The notes: a model not told the origin generated them from the letters alone. Shown: positions 37,758 through 46,423, counted from the first letter of the stretch. The stretch is DNA of 64,000 bases from Comamonadaceae bacterium OS-1 (GCA_027923965.1 AP026969.1:868001-932000), one strand, 5' to 3'. A program made the numbers and translations.

Positions 37758-37895
37758 TCACCGGGAGTGGGTTGGCACGCGGATATCGAAAGGGCCGTAG
37801 TGCAGGCGCATGTAGCCAAAGCCCCATGCGGCCAGCAAGGCTGCGATAGTTACGGTTCAGCCGATGACGGTCATGATGGAATTGAGAATTTTCAC
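37758..37895 (-). pseudogene. Small membrane protein gene with an in-frame TGA
   Basis: 46 codons from GTG at 37895. Codon 13 is TGA (37857-37859), and the frame then continues TVTIAALLAAWGFGYMRLHY, a convincing membrane helix, to 37758. A TGG-to-TGA change (Trp) explains it. The GTG overlaps the upstream stop (GTGA) and the stop touches the next start, so it was part of an operon of tightly packed genes. Confidence 0.5.
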
Positions 37896-38251
37896 GGGTG
37901 GTTTTCTGCGAGGATGCTACGTAAATTGCTAGCGGCCATCATAGAGTCGATTGGGATGGCAATGCCTTGGCGAGCAATAGGATTGCCGTCGCCAGCAGTG
38001 TTGATGGATAAACGCGGTGCCAGGCCAAGCTGTGGCGGCGAATCACTGTCAGGTAGTACTCCGCGTTGCCTCATGGGTCGGGCGTTTTTAGGCTGTCCCA
38101 AGTCAAGCTGGAATTGATGTGTGCAAACTTGAACTCCCGCCCTCAGTCCAGTCGAAGGAGTGCACCCTAAAGAGACCGAAAAGTTGGTGACTTTGGAGCA
38201 AACGCCAACACTGTGCCTAGTTACCACGTTGATGTACCTCGATAGAATCAA
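37892..38251 (-). CDS. Hypothetical protein, first of three packed minus-strand genes
   Basis: 119 codons. Only the last 60 residues (from about LGQPKNARPMRQRG) look structured; the N-terminal start is uncertain. The stop overlaps the GTG of the next gene by four bases, the main reason for accepting it. No family is recognised. Confidence 0.3.
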   Translation of the reverse strand: MILSRYINVVTRHSVGVCSKVTNFSVSLGCTPSTGLRAGVQVCTHQFQLDLGQPKNARPMRQRGVLPDSDSPPQLGLAPRLSINTAGDGNPIARQGIAIPIDSMMAASNLRSILAENHP

Positions 38252-38254
38252 AAG

Positions 38255-38602
38255 ATGTCTTGGTCTTGGCGCTCTATAGTTTTATCACTCGTGCTGGTAT
38301 GGCAGGTATGTGCCGTGTTCACTGCATTGGTGGTGGGCGCTACGTCTTTGGAACATCTGATACGACATGGTGGAGGCTTTGAGCACCACCACCATGCCGG
38401 ACATATTCTCCACACGAACCAATCAGACGAATCGACCATCCATGTGCATGTAGATAGTGGATTCGACTCCGTGGGGTTGATAGCAACCGGAGATTCGCCT
38501 GCTACCAAGGCCGTGCTATCCCCGCCTTTGGATTTTGTACGCGGCACAATTCCGTCCCCTTGCCTAGACAGCCCTTTGCGGCCACCTCAGCGCACAGCCT
38601 AA
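38255..38602 (+). CDS. His-rich exported protein, CzcI/CopL-like
   Basis: 115 residues. A membrane or signal helix spans about residues 8-28 (VLSLVLVWQVCAVFTALVVG), then GGFEHHHHAGHILHTNQSDE, which carries six histidines in 14 residues. The C-terminus SPLRPPQRTA resembles small periplasmic proteins encoded next to metal efflux genes (CzcI/CnrI type). Two similar proteins lie in the copper region. The role is probably periplasmic metal binding or sensing; the family call is by pattern. Confidence 0.5.
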   Translation: MSWSWRSIVLSLVLVWQVCAVFTALVVGATSLEHLIRHGGGFEHHHHAGHILHTNQSDESTIHVHVDSGFDSVGLIATGDSPATKAVLSPPLDFVRGTIPSPCLDSPLRPPQRTA

Positions 38603-38799
38603 GTACGTAAAGAGCGCTTCTTTAACGCTTGCCAACACGTCTTCTTCCAAGTTAGCCCATCTGCACAGGTGACCTGTGCCGTGTGACTTTGGCCATGTCT
38701 GTCTTAACAGGGTGGTGCACGATGTGCCAAGTCTATAGATCGTAATTACATCTTTGGTGCTGACGTTTGCTTTCACATGCCTGACCTTTTAGGAGTCGC

Positions 38800-39066
38800 A
38801 TGAAACTCAAACAATTTATTAACAGATTTGTCTCGCTACTAATAGCTTGGATCATATTGTTGCTGGTTTTAGGTTTGCTTGATAAGTTTTTCCAAACCAG
38901 GATTCAACTAAATATGACAGTTTGGCTGTGGTCTGGATTGATTGTAATGATAGTCAAGAAGCTGCCTGCACCTTTACCAAGCGCCCAAGAGCCCGATATA
39001 CCAGGGGCGTTCAAACTCCTTTGGTGGACGATATGGTGGCCATTTTTCTTGGTGAGAGGTGGATGA
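38800..39066 (+). CDS. Small membrane protein, AT-rich
   Basis: 88 residues starting MKLKQFINRFVSLLIAWIIL with two to three hydrophobic spans (about 12-30, 42-54 and 72-85). AGGAG lies 4 bp before the ATG. Base composition is markedly AT-rich, unlike the backbone. I recognise no family. Confidence 0.5.
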   Translation: MKLKQFINRFVSLLIAWIILLLVLGLLDKFFQTRIQLNMTVWLWSGLIVMIVKKLPAPLPSAQEPDIPGAFKLLWWTIWWPFFLVRGG

Positions 39067-39212
39067 CTTAAATGGCACTATTTTTGATAAAAAATTCCAT
39101 TTTTGCACGAATGGTTGGTAAATGGTGTGAGGATTTAATTTAATGTTTTAATAAATTAAATAAATGTTTCCGCCATATTTTTGCAGCCTGCACTTATTAA
39201 AAGGATTTGAAA

Positions 39213-40073
39213 ATGATTGTTATTATTGGTTACGTGGTATCTATGGGGTGTATTTTTGGTGTTTATATATTCCATGGAGGCAATATCGCCGTTATTTTAA
39301 AGGCCTTGCCTTTCGAATTGATCACAATTTTTGGCGGAGCTCTCGGTGCATTCGCTGTGAATAACCAGCCCGAAGTTCTTAAAGCAACCATGAAGTTGAT
39401 ACCGCAGGCGCTGAAGACATCCAAGTACACAAAAACACGCTACCTAGAGTTGCTATCTCTGATGTATGACGTTTTGCAAAAGGCCCGCAAAGAAGGATTG
39501 ATGGCAATTGAGGGCGACGTGGAGTCACCACACGAATCAGAGATTTTCAAGAAATACCCTGTGGTTGGCAATGACCACCATGTGGTGGAGTTCATGACCG
39601 ACTATCTACGGATGATGGTGTCTGGCAACCTCAACGCCCATGAGATCGAATCGCTCATGGACAGTGAAATCGACACCCACCACGCCGAAGCACATGCCCC
39701 CATTGCCGCTATTGCCCGTTTGGCTGGTGCATTGCCCGCGTTCGGGATCGTGGCTGCGGTGCTAGGGGTGGTCAACACGATGGGTTCGGTTGGACAGCCA
39801 CCGGCAGTGCTGGGGGGCATGATCGCGTCCGCCTTGGTGGGAACTTTTCTAGGCATCTTGCTGGCCTATGGAGTTGTTGAGCCGCTTGGTGGCCTTTTGG
39901 AGCAAAAGACAGAAGACGCAGGAAAAGAGCTCCAGTGCATAAAGACCACGCTTTTGGCTAGCATGCAGGGCTACAACCCTTCGACGGCGATTGAGTTTGG
40001 TCGGAAAGTCCTATTTTCTAAGCACCGTCCCAGCTTCGCGGAGTTGGAAGCACAAGTCCGAGGCAAAAAGTAA
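39213..40073 (+). CDS. MotA-like flagellar motor stator protein, without MotB
   Basis: 286 residues with four membrane spans in the MotA order. The N-terminus MIVIIGYVVSMGCIFGVYIF, a cytoplasmic loop with SLMYDVLQKARKEG carrying the charged helix, and ALPAFGIVAAVLGVVNTMG at the Pro-containing third span match MotA. MotA couples ion flow to rotation but needs MotB, which is not nearby. The 5' flank is AT-rich. The ATG at 39213 is preceded by AAGGA. It may be a cargo gene of the island that alters motility. Confidence 0.88.
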   Translation: MIVIIGYVVSMGCIFGVYIFHGGNIAVILKALPFELITIFGGALGAFAVNNQPEVLKATMKLIPQALKTSKYTKTRYLELLSLMYDVLQKARKEGLMAIEGDVESPHESEIFKKYPVVGNDHHVVEFMTDYLRMMVSGNLNAHEIESLMDSEIDTHHAEAHAPIAAIARLAGALPAFGIVAAVLGVVNTMGSVGQPPAVLGGMIASALVGTFLGILLAYGVVEPLGGLLEQKTEDAGKELQCIKTTLLASMQGYNPSTAIEFGRKVLFSKHRPSFAELEAQVRGKK

Positions 40074-40135
40074 AAATGATTAAAGCTGTGGAGCGGCCGC
40101 CCCGGTCCCAGCAGACATACTCTTTCTAGCGGCAA

Positions 40136-40567
40136 TCAACCCAAATGGGTGTGGCGTTCCGGCCTTTCCTTGGCTTCCATCGCGGCCAAGCCTTGCAGGA
40201 TGCCACAAGCATCAATCGCCTGCTCACTTTGGCACCGCTCTCGCAGAACAGCCAATTGCTGTTTTAACTGCATGAGTTCCTGTATGCGGTTATCAACATG
40301 GGCAATGTGTTCGTCGAACACCTCGTTGATCGCGCTGCAACCGTCTACAGGCCTGTCAGTCAGTTCCAGCAGCGTGTGGATTTCTTCGTGGCTCATATCC
40401 AACGCACGGCAATTGCGGATGAAGCGAAGGCGCTCCACATGCTCTGGGCCGTACACCCGGAAATTACCGGTTGTGCGTGCTGGAGCCGGGAGCAGGCCCT
40501 CCTTTTCGTAGTAGCGAACCGTCTCGACCGTGCTTTGCGCTACCTGCGCCAATTCACCGATTTTCAT
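40136..40567 (-). CDS. cadR: MerR-family Cd(II)/Pb(II) regulator
   Basis: 143 residues. Residues 1-70 are the MerR winged HTH (MKIGELAQVAQSTVETVRYY). Metal ligands fit CadR/PbrR: Cys77 (VDGCSAI), Cys112 and Cys121 (CQSEQAIDACGILQGL). The His-rich tail ends RPERHTHLG. It is divergent from cadA, and the 78-bp gap has a MerR-type promoter (see 40588). Binding of metal would twist this promoter into an active form. Confidence 0.93.
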   Translation of the reverse strand: MKIGELAQVAQSTVETVRYYEKEGLLPAPARTTGNFRVYGPEHVERLRFIRNCRALDMSHEEIHTLLELTDRPVDGCSAINEVFDEHIAHVDNRIQELMQLKQQLAVLRERCQSEQAIDACGILQGLAAMEAKERPERHTHLG

Positions 40568-40587
40568 AAGGTCTTCCCAGAAATGTA

Positions 40588-40618
40588 TTGACTCTATAGT
40601 AACTAGAGGTTGTGTAAT
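40588..40618 (+). promoter_or_regulatory. MerR-type promoter of cadA
   Basis: TTGACT (-35, 40588-40593), a 19-bp spacer with CTATAGTAACTAGAGG (an imperfect dyad), then TGTAAT (-10, 40613-40618). The overlong spacer is the hallmark of MerR-activated promoters, and CTATAG...CTAGAG agrees with CadR/PbrR operators. Confidence 0.88.
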
Positions 40619-40645
40619 CGAATGAATTAGTTTTAGGAATGCGCA

Positions 40646-42979
40646 ATGTCAACCCACGCCAAGCACGATCACGATCACGATCATGCCAAACACGACCATG
40701 CGAAGCACGATCACGCCCATGACCATGACCATGCAAAGCACGACCATAGCAAGTCCGCTTGCTGTGCACCGGCCCCTGCGCCCGTGCACAGCCATGGGGG
40801 TGATTGCTGTGGTGCAGCTACCGAACCAGCACTAGCGCAGCTCGGTAAGGCAGAAGTACGTGATGGAGGTATCCAGACCCCCATCCGCATCATGCAGATG
40901 GATTGCCCGACGGAAGAAGGCCTTCTTCGCAAAAAACTGGGCAACATGCCCGGCGTAACGGGAATGGAGTTCAACCTGATGCAGCGCGTGCTGACGGTGA
41001 CCCACGACCCGAAAGCCATTGAGCCCATTCTGGATGCTGTGCGTTCTTTGGGTTTCACACCGGAAGTTGCCAACGGCTCATCCAACCTGGATGAGCCTAC
41101 GCCAGAGCCTGCCAAGCCCTGGTGGCCGCTGGCACTGGCCGGGGTTGCTGCCATTGCAGCCGAGGCGGTGCAATGGGCCGGTTTACCCACCTGGATGACG
41201 GCCACCCTAGCCTTGGTGGCGGTGTTGTCTTGTGGCATTACCACTTATAAAAAGGGATGGATTGCTATCAGCAACGGCAACCTCAACATCAACGCTTTGA
41301 TGAGCATTGCTGTCACCGGCGCGCTGCTACTTGGCCAGTGGCCGGAAGCCGCCATGGTGATGGTGCTCTTTACCGTGGCGGAACTGATCGAAGCCAAGTC
41401 TCTGGACCGAGCCCGCAACGCCATCAAAGGCCTGATGCAGCTGACCCCGGAGCGAGCCACCGTCCAGCAATCCGACGGTAGTTGGAGCGATGTGGCGGCC
41501 AAGGAGGTTGTCCTCGGTGCACGTGTACGCGTCAAACCTGGTGAGCGTATTGCGTTGGATGGCAGAATAGCCAGCGGTCGTTCCAGCATCAACCAGGCCC
41601 CCATCACAGGCGAAAGCCTGCCTGTGGAGAAAGTCGAAGGCGACTCGGTTTTTGCAGGAACCATCAACGAATCGGGCTCGTTTGAATACGACGTGACTGC
41701 GGTCGCAGGCGACAGCACCTTGGCGCGCATCATCCATGCGGTGGAAGAAGCCCAAGGTGCCAAGGCACCTACGCAGCGCTTCGTGGACCAGTTCGCGCGC
41801 ATCTATACCCCGGTTGTCTTTGCCATTGCGGTGGCGGTTGCCGTTCTGCCGCCTCTGTTCTTGGGTGGCAATTGGTTCGACTGGATCTATAAGGCACTCG
41901 TGCTGCTGGTGATCGCATGCCCTTGCGCACTGGTGATCTCCACACCCGTCACCATCGTCAGCGGCCTTGCTGCCGCTGCGCGCCTAGGTATCTTGGTTAA
42001 GGGCGGCGTGTATCTTGAAGAGGGTCGCAAGCTCTTGTGGATTGCACTCGACAAGACCGGCACCATTACCCACGGCAAGCCCGCACAGACAGACTTTACG
42101 GCGTTGAATGGCGCAGTCGATGCAGATGTTCGCAGTCTGGCAGCAAGCCTTGCAGGTCGCTCTGACCACCCCGTGTCTCGCGCTGTGACCGAAGCCGCCA
42201 AGAAGGATGCCATTGCCCTGCGCGATGTGGATGCATTCGAGGCGCTACCTGGCCGTGGCACCAAAGGCGTAATCGATGGCAACCTGTATTACCTGGGCAA
42301 CCACCGCCTGATCCACGAACTGGGCATGTGCTCAGACGCGTTGGAAGCGCGTTTGTCAGAGCTGGAAAAACAGGGCAAAACTGTGATCTTGCTGGCCAAC
42401 GCTGAAGGCGAAAACGCTGTGATGGGCTTGTTTGCCGTGGCCGATACCGTCAAGGACAGCAGCCGCCAAGCGATTTCGGAGCTCCACGCACTCGGTATCA
42501 AGACCATCATGCTGACGGGCGACAACGTCCATACGGCCAAGGCCATCGCCAGCCAGGTGGGTATCGACGAAGCCCGTGGTGATTTGCTGCCCGAAGACAA
42601 GCTCAAGGCCATCGAGAGCAAGCTGAGCAAGGACGGTGCCGTGGGCATGGTTGGCGACGGTATCAACGATGCACCGGCTTTGGCCCGTGCCGACGTGGGC
42701 TTTGCCATGGGTGCTGCCGGAACCGGCACAGCCATCGAAACCGCTGACGTGGCCTTGATGGACGACGATTTACGCAAGCTGCCACGGTTCGTGCGCCTGT
42801 CGCGTAAAACACATGCCTTGCTGGTGCAGAACATTGTGTTGGCACTTGGTATCAAGGCGGTGTTCTTGGTCTTGACGCTGACAGGCCAAGGAACAATGTG
42901 GATGGCGGTATTTGCCGACGTGGGTGCCAGTCTGTTGGTGGTGGGCAATGGCCTGCGGCTGGTACGGTTTCGGGGCTGA
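40646..42979 (+). CDS. cadA: Cd/Pb/Zn-exporting P1B-type ATPase
   Basis: 777 residues. Residues 1-35 are repeats of His-Asp-His-Ala-Lys. One HMA domain (about 79-140) has MDCPTEE (Cys87) in place of the usual GMxCxxC, the Zn/Cd/Pb type. The CPC metal site lies at Cys425-Pro-Cys427 in IACPCALVIS. The phosphorylation site is DKTGT with Asp469, and [21 protein letters not shown] is the hinge. It exports divalent soft metals to the periplasm. The His/Asp tail probably pre-binds metal. Confidence 0.95.
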   Translation: MSTHAKHDHDHDHAKHDHAKHDHAHDHDHAKHDHSKSACCAPAPAPVHSHGGDCCGAATEPALAQLGKAEVRDGGIQTPIRIMQMDCPTEEGLLRKKLGNMPGVTGMEFNLMQRVLTVTHDPKAIEPILDAVRSLGFTPEVANGSSNLDEPTPEPAKPWWPLALAGVAAIAAEAVQWAGLPTWMTATLALVAVLSCGITTYKKGWIAISNGNLNINALMSIAVTGALLLGQWPEAAMVMVLFTVAELIEAKSLDRARNAIKGLMQLTPERATVQQSDGSWSDVAAKEVVLGARVRVKPGERIALDGRIASGRSSINQAPITGESLPVEKVEGDSVFAGTINESGSFEYDVTAVAGDSTLARIIHAVEEAQGAKAPTQRFVDQFARIYTPVVFAIAVAVAVLPPLFLGGNWFDWIYKALVLLVIACPCALVISTPVTIVSGLAAAARLGILVKGGVYLEEGRKLLWIALDKTGTITHGKPAQTDFTALNGAVDADVRSLAASLAGRSDHPVSRAVTEAAKKDAIALRDVDAFEALPGRGTKGVIDGNLYYLGNHRLIHELGMCSDALEARLSELEKQGKTVILLANAEGENAVMGLFAVADTVKDSSRQAISELHALGIKTIMLTGDNVHTAKAIASQVGIDEARGDLLPEDKLKAIESKLSKDGAVGMVGDGINDAPALARADVGFAMGAAGTGTAIETADVALMDDDLRKLPRFVRLSRKTHALLVQNIVLALGIKAVFLVLTLTGQGTMWMAVFADVGASLLVVGNGLRLVRFRG

Positions 42980-43026
42980 TATGTGACAACCCGACTGAAA
43001 CGCAAGCAATCAACAAAGGAATAACA

Positions 43027-43422
43027 ATGGGTTTTTTAGATAATTTCTTCGCTGGTCACCGTGGAAGCGGTCACAGCGGTGGACACGGTAGCGGCCACGG
43101 CGGTGGTCATGGAGGTGGACACGGTAGCGGCCACGGCGGTGGTCTTGGAGGTGGACACGGTAGCGGCCATGGCGGTGGTCATGGAGGTGGCTATGGTGGA
43201 GGGCATGGCTGGGGCCGTGATGGCAATGATGGCAACGGAATGCCGCAAGGAAGCAACAACGGCGGATCGAATTGCCCGAGCTGTAGGACGCTGAATACGG
43301 CCAATGCCCGGTTTTGCCAACAATGTGGCACGTCCATGGTGCCAGCCCGCTGCGCACATTGCGGCACGACCATGCAGGCGGGTGCTAAGTTTTGCGGCCA
43401 GTGCGGTAAAGCGCCAGCGTAG
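43027..43422 (+). CDS. Gly-His-rich repeat protein with double zinc ribbon
   Basis: 131 residues. Residues about 14-60 are made of GGHGSGHGGGH-type repeats, encoded by three copies of a 36-bp unit (43075-43182). The C-terminal half carries two CxxC...CxxC zinc ribbons (NCPSCRTLNTANARFCQQCG, RCAHCGTTMQAGAKFCGQCG). There is no signal peptide, so it should be cytoplasmic. It starts 47 bp after cadA. I infer a cytoplasmic metal store feeding CadA, but no such function is known to me for this architecture. Confidence 0.75.
   Translation: MGFLDNFFAGHRGSGHSGGHGSGHGGGHGGGHGSGHGGGLGGGHGSGHGGGHGGGYGGGHGWGRDGNDGNGMPQGSNNGGSNCPSCRTLNTANARFCQQCGTSMVPARCAHCGTTMQAGAKFCGQCGKAPA
43075..43182 (+). repeat. 36-bp tandem repeat in the Gly-His gene
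   Basis: Three units of 36 bp, each containing GGACACGGTAGCGGCCA, with few differences. It encodes a 12-residue Gly/His/Ser repeat. Unit number could vary between strains. Confidence 0.85.
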
Positions 43423-43943
43423 TGACTCGGGGCACACATACCAACGTCCATGGCAAGCGCGCAGCTTCAACTATGGCGACTATGGTTTGCACAGCAAGAG
43501 TACCGTGTACCGTGCTTGCGGCCTTGGTACTTTGGGGCATATGTACCGCCACTATTGCCCAAATCAAGGTCGAAAACGCCTGGGTGCGTGCTACGGTTGC
43601 TGGTCAGCAGGCGACCGGTGCGTTCATGAAAATCACCTCCTCCGAAGCGGTCAAGCTCGTAGCCATCAGCACAGCCGTCGCCAGAACCAATGAAATCCAT
43701 GAAATGAAAATGGAGGGTGATGTCATGAAAATGCGTGCTCATCCCAACGGCTTGGATATCCTTGCCAACACCCCGTTGGAACTCAAATCTGGTGGCTACC
43801 ACTTGATGATGATGGAGCTGGAGAAGACCATCAAAGCCGGAGATACGGTTCCCTTGCAACTTCAATTCACGGATGCCAAGGGCAAAAAGCAATCAGTGTC
43901 GGTGAACGCAAAAGCAGAATTCAAAAATCCTTACGCGCCATGA
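43422..43943 (+). CDS. Periplasmic copper chaperone PCu(A)C family
   Basis: 173 residues from GTG; the ATGs at 43473 and 43482 are alternative starts. The signal segment is VPCTVLAALVLWGICTATIA. The PCu(A)C domain has the Cu(I) ligands in H(M)xxMxM form: NEIHEMKMEGDVMKMR, then GGYHLMMMEL. It overlaps the end of the preceding gene by one base. It binds Cu(I) in the periplasm for oxidase assembly or detoxification. Confidence 0.85.
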   Translation: MTRGTHTNVHGKRAASTMATMVCTARVPCTVLAALVLWGICTATIAQIKVENAWVRATVAGQQATGAFMKITSSEAVKLVAISTAVARTNEIHEMKMEGDVMKMRAHPNGLDILANTPLELKSGGYHLMMMELEKTIKAGDTVPLQLQFTDAKGKKQSVSVNAKAEFKNPYAP

Positions 43944-44461
43944 CTAGATCTGTTCTTGTGCCGCCCACACGCTGGCCGTGGCTGGGTTTAGCTCTACTTT
44001 TGTGGGGTACTGACCAAGCTATCAAATACGCGGTGACCCAATGGATGCAGCTGTTTGAGAGCCGATCTGTCTTCAACGGGTTCAATTGGGTTTACGTCTT
44101 GAATCCCGGTGCAGCATTCTCTTTCCTGGCGGATGCCGGTGGTTGGCAACGCGACTTTTTTACCGCTATCGCCTTTCTGGTCAGCACAGTGCTGGTGGTG
44201 TTGCTTTGGCGCGGTGTCGCTACCAAGTTGGAGGCACTGGCCTACACCCTAATGATCGCGGGCGCGTTGGGTAACGCCACTGATCGCATGCGTATCGGTG
44301 CCGTGGTGGACTACCTCGATGTCTATTGGCGCGCATGGCATTGGCCTGCATTTAATTTTGCCGATATATGCGTTAGCGTAGCCGCACTCCTGCTGGTGTT
44401 GGGCCCAATGCGTCAAGGTGGCCAAACGCATGCCAGCGAACGGAAAAGCCATGCCGCATAG
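43940..44461 (+). CDS. lspA: Lipoprotein signal peptidase (LspA-type)
   Basis: 173 residues, four membrane spans. Catalytic Asp residues are D124 (GAVVDYLD) and D142 (WPAFNFADI), with NPGAAFSFL, and GNATDRM at 111-117. It cuts prolipoproteins. This is likely a second copy tied to metal resistance: lspA-like genes (pbrC) are known in lead operons beside pbrA/cadA. It overlaps the upstream gene by 4 bp. Confidence 0.93.
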   Translation: MTRSVLVPPTRWPWLGLALLLWGTDQAIKYAVTQWMQLFESRSVFNGFNWVYVLNPGAAFSFLADAGGWQRDFFTAIAFLVSTVLVVLLWRGVATKLEALAYTLMIAGALGNATDRMRIGAVVDYLDVYWRAWHWPAFNFADICVSVAALLLVLGPMRQGGQTHASERKSHAA

Positions 44462-44894
44462 CGCCACTTACAGCATGCCTCCTCGCCAATGGCAGTGGAT
44501 ATTTGTCTGCTGGATGTTGGCGATGCTCTCTACCGCAGGCAGCCTATTCCTCAGCGAAGTGATGGACTACGCACCTTGCGTGCTGTGCTGGTACCAGCGC
44601 ATCCCCATGTACGCCCTGGTGGTTGTATTGGGAGTCGGTCTGTATGAGCAAGACCCAGGCGTGGTGAAGTACGCCAAACCGCTGGCCCTCATCGGCGTAG
44701 TGCTGGCTGCTTACCACTGCCTGCTCTATCTCGGCTTTATCCCCAAAAGCATCCAACCCTGTGGAAAAGGTCCGTCCTGCGGCGATGTGAAGCTGGAGCT
44801 GTGGGGTTTTGTGACGATTCCGTTGATGTCACTGCTGGCATTTTTAGCCCTTTGCACAGGCTTGTATTTAAGTAAGAAAAAGAGACCTAAATGA
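44451..44894 (+). CDS. DsbB-like disulfide oxidoreductase
   Basis: 147 residues with four to five spans. The thiol pairs are CVLC (Cys43, Cys46) and PCGKGPSC (Cys104, Cys110), the BdbC/DsbB pattern. The chosen ATG overlaps the lspA end by 11 bp; ATG at 44475 is an alternative. It would reoxidise the DsbA-like protein encoded next, whose start overlaps its stop (ATGA). Confidence 0.9.
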   Translation: MPHSATYSMPPRQWQWIFVCWMLAMLSTAGSLFLSEVMDYAPCVLCWYQRIPMYALVVVLGVGLYEQDPGVVKYAKPLALIGVVLAAYHCLLYLGFIPKSIQPCGKGPSCGDVKLELWGFVTIPLMSLLAFLALCTGLYLSKKKRPK

Positions 44895-45547
44895 CGAAAA
44901 TGATTACCTTGATCGGCGGTGCGGTAGCTGTGGCAGTGCTGTTCGTGGCCGGAATGCGGTTCTACCAAAACCAACAGGCCGCAGAGCGGGCCGATGTGTT
45001 GGCAAAAAATGCAAGTTCGCTGGTGAAATCCCACTCCCCCAACATCGGTCCCATCGATGCCAAAGTGACCATCGTCGAGTTCATGGATCCGTCCTGTGAG
45101 GCCTGCCGGGCGTTTTATCCGGTCGTTAAATCCATATTGGAGGACAACAAAGACAAAGTGCGCTTGGTGCTGCGCTACGCCGCTTTTCACCAAGGCTCCG
45201 ATACCGTGGTCAAGATGTTGGAGGCAACGAAGGCCCAAGGCTTGTACTGGCAAAGCTTGGAGGCTGTTTTTAAATCGCAGCCGATATGGGCAGAACATGG
45301 CAATCCGCAAGTTCAGATGATCTGGGCGTTTTTGCAACCGGTTGGGTTGGATACTGAGAAAGCCCAGCGAGAGATGGAAAATCCGAGCTTTGCTTCGATC
45401 CTGAAGCAGGATATGGATGATGCCAAGGCGCTGAAAGTCGAGAAAACACCAACTTTTTATGTCAATGGCCACCCTCTATCGGTCTTCGGTGAAGCGGAAC
45501 TTCGGGCATTGGTACAGCAAGAAATCAACGTAAGTTATCCCAAGTAG
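44891..45547 (+). CDS. DsbA-like thioredoxin-fold protein
   Basis: 218 residues. A signal anchor (ITLIGGAVAVAVLFVAG) is followed by a DsbA/BdbD thioredoxin domain with CEAC (Cys69, Cys72) in FMDPSCEACRAFYP and a cis-Pro in KTPTFYVNG. It forms disulfides in exported proteins. The ATGA overlap with the DsbB-like gene makes the pair co-translated. Their presence in a metal block suggests repair of thiols damaged by Cd/Cu. Confidence 0.92.
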   Translation: MTKMITLIGGAVAVAVLFVAGMRFYQNQQAAERADVLAKNASSLVKSHSPNIGPIDAKVTIVEFMDPSCEACRAFYPVVKSILEDNKDKVRLVLRYAAFHQGSDTVVKMLEATKAQGLYWQSLEAVFKSQPIWAEHGNPQVQMIWAFLQPVGLDTEKAQREMENPSFASILKQDMDDAKALKVEKTPTFYVNGHPLSVFGEAELRALVQQEINVSYPK

Positions 45548-45703
45548 AGATTGGGCCAGGTAACCGATTCTGCCAATAGCATCTTGCACAAGTAGCTGCG
45601 AAAAACTGGACATGATGGTGGATGGCCAACGTTCTTTCACCATGTACTCTGCACGCCATCTAAGCGGTACCAAGCACTTTATCAATTATTCGGATTTCTA
45701 CTT

Positions 45704-46423
45704 ATGCCATTGCTCGGCGTACTGACCTTTGCAGCGTTTCCCGCTGTTGCTGTGGTCGTTGGAGGCATCGTTGCTGCTGTCCGACCGCCAAATGCAACCA
45801 CCCGAAGTGCCGTACAACATTTTGCTGCGGGGGTAGTCTTTGCAGCTCTCGCCACTGAACTGTTGCCGGAAGTCATGCACCAACGCATGCCCCTACAGAC
45901 AATAGCAGGGTTCGCATTTGGCGTTATCGCCATGCTGGTACTGAAAGCCTTGACAGCGCATGCGCCTGAAAAAGACGTTGTCGAATCGGGAGTTCCTAAA
46001 AGCCTACTGATTGCTCTAGGTGTCGATATTGCCTTGGATGGACTTCTGGTTGGCGTGGGTTTCGCTGCGGGCGAAAAGCAAGGATTGTTGCTAACGATTG
46101 CCCTCACGTTAGAGGTGTTGTTTCTAGGAGTTTCCGCTGCTGCTGCTTTGAGCCGGACGGGAGCCACCCGGATAAGTATCGTGCTGGTTACCGCAGGACT
46201 TGGCGGGCTCCTACTCGTGGGAGCCGGCATTGGATCGCTATTTCTTAGCGGTATGTCGAGTGAAGCACTGGATGTGGTGCTTTCATTCAGTATCGCGGCT
46301 CTCCTATACTTGGTAGTCGAGGAGTTAATGGTGGAGGCGCATGAGGTTCCCGAGACAGCTTGGCTATCCGCAACGTTTTTTGTTGGCTTTCTGGTGCTTT
46401 TGGTAGTCGAGATGCTTATCTGA
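45704..46423 (+). CDS. ZIP family divalent metal transporter
   Basis: 239 residues, eight spans. HFAAGVVFAALATELLPE (TM2) and LGVDIALDGLLVG (TM4/5) carry the metal-site His, Asp, Glu residues, and YLVVEELMVEAHE is TM5-like. ZIP proteins usually import Zn2+ or other divalent ions; next to cadA it could also export or take back zinc. It stands 156 bp after the DsbA-like gene and has its own promoter space. Confidence 0.85.
   Translation: MPLLGVLTFAAFPAVAVVVGGIVAAVRPPNATTRSAVQHFAAGVVFAALATELLPEVMHQRMPLQTIAGFAFGVIAMLVLKALTAHAPEKDVVESGVPKSLLIALGVDIALDGLLVGVGFAAGEKQGLLLTIALTLEVLFLGVSAAAALSRTGATRISIVLVTAGLGGLLLVGAGIGSLFLSGMSSEALDVVLSFSIAALLYLVVEELMVEAHEVPETAWLSATFFVGFLVLLVVEMLI

Noticed and set aside
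37767..38117. A 116-codon plus-strand frame
   Set aside because: It lies opposite the packed minus-strand genes and has no recognisable feature.
43075..43182. 36-bp repeats considered as CRISPR
   Set aside because: They are directly joined, lie in a coding frame and encode a Gly-His repeat.
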